Assembly (NCBI GenBank): GCA_041393415.1
Contig: JAWKKE010000008.1
Location: 8,026 to 72,025 of the forward strand
Direction: 5' to 3'
From: Thermoleophilia bacterium
GTDB lineage: Bacteria; Actinomycetota; Thermoleophilia; UBA2241
Length of the DNA stretch: 64,000 nucleotides
Position numbers and translations under genes: made by a program. Positions 62,231 through 64,000 of this stretch are shown here, piece after piece. Within the stretch, counting starts at the first letter, position 1; every line of letters starts with the position of its first letter. The notes under the pieces are model-generated. The model saw nothing but the letters and a program-made list of their open reading frames with translations, was not told where the DNA came from and made no database searches.

Positions 62231-62663
62231 GTGAGTCGCCCTCCTCCACGCCTTCGGCCTTCATCACGTCGCGCAAGGCCTCCTTGTGCACGTCGACCCA
62301 GTCCATCATCGCATCCTTCACGTGCCATTCGATCTCTGTAAGAGACTCGGGCAGTGGCTGATGACCGTCCTGACAAGAGTCGCGTGCGACCCGGATCATG
62401 CGCCCAATCGACAGAAGTCGGCGTACTGCGCTGCGCGCATGCTCGGGACTCGTGCGGCCAATTCGTGCGTATGACCATCCGCCGAGGATGCTTAGCAGCG
62501 ATGAGACGAGCGCGTATATGCCGTACTCGCTCGATGATGGGGGAGCCTGGCTGCCCGCCCTGGTGGCCGTCCATGCGCCAATCACGACGGCGAGGCAAAT
62601 CAAGAGCCCTGGCGCAATGCGCGGTGCTAGCCAGCGCCAGAACACACGTAGTTCCGCCTTCAT
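62223..62663 (-). CDS. Two-TM membrane protein of the defence cassette
   Basis: A 146-residue protein, first gene of the cassette. Two membrane helices lie at residues 10-30 (LAPRIAPGLLICLAVVIGAWTA) and 47-66 (YGIYALVSSLLSILGGWSYA). A charged cytosolic part follows (SAVRRLLSIGRMIRVARDSCQ, then LTEIEWHVKDAMMDWVDVHKEALRDVM). It may be a membrane-disrupting effector or an anchor for the next two proteins. Its ATG overlaps the methyltransferase stop (ATGA). No family was recognised. Confidence 0.6.
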   Translation of the reverse strand: MKAELRVFWRWLAPRIAPGLLICLAVVIGAWTATRAGSQAPPSSSEYGIYALVSSLLSILGGWSYARIGRTSPEHARSAVRRLLSIGRMIRVARDSCQDGHQPLPESLTEIEWHVKDAMMDWVDVHKEALRDVMKAEGVEEGDSRE

Positions 62664-64000
62664 GACGGCATGCCGCCCATCACCCCGTACACCTTCAACA
62701 CCTCGTCCCCGTAGTGGTTGATGACCTTGACGGCGATCTTGCCGGTTGACGGTGGGTCGAACGGGCGGCTGACGGTGCTGTAGAGGGTTGACCAGGCGGC
62801 CTCGTCGATCTCGGCCTTGAGGGCGCGCTGGAGCTTCTTGTAGGGCTCGTCGGCGCCGGTGAAGTAGGCGTGACGGACGAAGAAGCTCTCCTCGTTGTAG
62901 TCGCTGTCGATGAACCAGCAAGCGATCTCGTCGGTCGAGTTGGAGCGGATCTCGCCGGTGGTGGGGTCGTAGACGTCGAGGCCGCGGAGCTCCAGCTGGA
63001 GCTTACCGTCGGGGAGGGTGCGCAGCTCGATGTCGGGCTCGCCGAAGACCATGAAGAGGTTGCCGGCGCCGGTGCTCTTGAGGAGCTTCTGGTCGGCGGT
63101 ATCCATGGCGAGGTCGGGGTTCATCCGCGTGATGAGGACAGTGAGGTTGGGCCACTGCTTGGCCTCCTCGCCGACGTAGGGGTCGAAGGCGAAGGCGCAG
63201 ACGACGAGCATCGGGAAGCCCTCGCCCTTGCGCGCCTCCTTGGCCGCCTCCTTGACCCAGGTGGCGTCAACAGTGCCGTGCTCGGGGCCGATGGAGATGG
63301 CGGCGCGGAGGACCTTGCCGGCGGCGTCGGTGTACTCGCCGAGCGCCTGGACGTAGGTGCCTGCGTAGGGCTCGATGCGATCGAAGACGAGGCGCTCGTT
63401 CTTGACCGTGTTCTGGACGCCGGCCTTGCGCAGGTTGTCGAGGATGACGGTGACGAAGTCGGTGGCGTCAGCGGAGGCGGGAGGCCCGTTGGGGGCCGGC
63501 GGGGCTTCGCCGGCCGGCCCGTCCGCCGCCCCTGCCTCGACTCCGCCCGCCCCCGCCAGCACCCGATGCGGCGATAGGCTCTCGACCGTGAACGGCCCCG
63601 TCACGCGGATACGCGAAGAGTCGCTGATGGGTTGATCGTTGAGGGGCTCCATGTCTGCATCGCGACGAACGGCCTTGTCGATCTCCCTACGGGACATGTC
63701 TTCGCGAATGCCTTCGCAGTTCGCGTAGTGCGTCGAAGTGATCGCCGATGCGCGACGCAGTACGAATCCGCGCCGAACATCCTCGAAGAACGGTCCGTCC
63801 GACTGCGCGTCATCCCCCATCTGAGCCTGCTTCAGAGCGCCGACTCTCGAGTCGGCGAGAAGGTAGTACGGGAACGTGCCCGACATTAGGCGGGCACGCG
63901 CGAGCGCGAGCGCAACACGGCTGGTATCAGTGGTAATCCACCGGCGCCCCCATTGTTCGGCCACGAAGGCTGTCGTGCCGCTTCCACACGTAGGATCCAG
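62660..64000 (-). CDS. Site-specific DNA-methyltransferase, 5' end beyond window
   Basis: A beta-class adenine DNA methyltransferase; the 3' 447 codons are visible. At the window edge the AdoMet-binding motif I reads LDPTCGSGTTAFVAEQWGRRWITTDTSRVALALARARLM, so motif IV lies outside. The middle (EDVRRGFVLRRASAITSTHYANCEGI) is shorter than I recall for related proteins and may have lost sequence. RVTGPFTVESLSPHRVLAG and a Pro/Ala-rich linker precede the C-terminal domain shared with the fragment at 59895. Such enzymes often pair with a type III-like Res subunit, which would lie outside. It is the first visible gene of the operon. Confidence 0.85.
   Translation of the reverse strand: MDPTCGSGTTAFVAEQWGRRWITTDTSRVALALARARLMSGTFPYYLLADSRVGALKQAQMGDDAQSDGPFFEDVRRGFVLRRASAITSTHYANCEGIREDMSRREIDKAVRRDADMEPLNDQPISDSSRIRVTGPFTVESLSPHRVLAGAGGVEAGAADGPAGEAPPAPNGPPASADATDFVTVILDNLRKAGVQNTVKNERLVFDRIEPYAGTYVQALGEYTDAAGKVLRAAISIGPEHGTVDATWVKEAAKEARKGEGFPMLVVCAFAFDPYVGEEAKQWPNLTVLITRMNPDLAMDTADQKLLKSTGAGNLFMVFGEPDIELRTLPDGKLQLELRGLDVYDPTTGEIRSNSTDEIACWFIDSDYNEESFFVRHAYFTGADEPYKKLQRALKAEIDEAAWSTLYSTVSRPFDPPSTGKIAVKVINHYGDEVLKVYGVMGGMPS
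62686..62992. repeat. Long direct repeat, copy B (methyltransferase tail)
   Basis: Partner of 59930-60236, inside the coding region of the methyltransferase. The 2.4-kb interval between the two copies holds the three cassette genes. Confidence 0.85.

Overview
The window is a chromosomal segment of a very GC-rich bacterium (roughly two-thirds GC by eye, with GTG and TTG starts and strong GGAGG-type ribosome binding sites). Gene content fits a high-GC Actinomycetota lineage, perhaps close to Thermoleophilia or Coriobacteriia: DUF5317, DUF4389, a NarL-type two-component pair, PxKF/HYR secreted proteins and polyferredoxins. This placement is inference. No tRNA, rRNA or CRISPR array was found.

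Region 1 (1-14.5 kb): a four-CBS regulator and a NapH-like polyferredoxin (-); three tandem secreted beta-propeller genes, two broken and one intact; a flippase-like membrane protein; a P-type cation ATPase; a VOC protein; and a DUF362 protein paired with a second, larger polyferredoxin. Region 2 (14.5-21.2 kb, -): a complete nine-gene atpDCQRBEFAG operon. This is the N-ATPase type, with AtpQ and AtpR and no separate delta gene, and its c subunit carries a two-glutamate E..EST..Y cation site. Region 3 (21.2-44.5 kb): mostly housekeeping and metabolic genes. They include DUF4389, two tiny membrane peptides that share a GAG-K-W core, DUF5317 followed by an HD-GYP/GGDEF protein, a glycerate kinase, a DNA glycosylase, an MttB-family methyltransferase with a purine permease, several transporters, an HtrA-like protease, citrate synthase, an SQR-like flavoprotein and a DUF2089/SHOCT gene trio.

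Region 4 (44.5-55.9 kb): a PLP decarboxylase and a DUF488 protein, then what looks like one surface or sensory regulon. It holds a beta-helix protein, a 7TM histidine kinase with a NarL-type regulator, a calcium-repeat/HYR/PxKF protein coupled to a receiver-like protein, and a membrane molybdopterin oxidoreductase. Two divergent intergenic regions here carry the same operator-like array: one inverted half-site followed by three direct GGGACAGTC-like copies at about 11 bp spacing.

Region 5 (55.9-64 kb, all -): a defence island of visibly lower GC. It starts with remnants of Fic and HNH genes; the HNH gene is split by a 77-bp insertion flanked by a 7-bp direct repeat. A head-to-tail set of genes follows: a DNA methyltransferase (cut by the window edge), a three-gene cassette (two-TM protein, small OB/FlgT-like protein, PD-(D/E)XK-like nuclease), a duplicated methyltransferase tail, and a SIR2-HerA pair. 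The two methyltransferase tails form direct repeats of about 306 bp around the three-gene cassette. That cassette is the best candidate here for an undescribed system.
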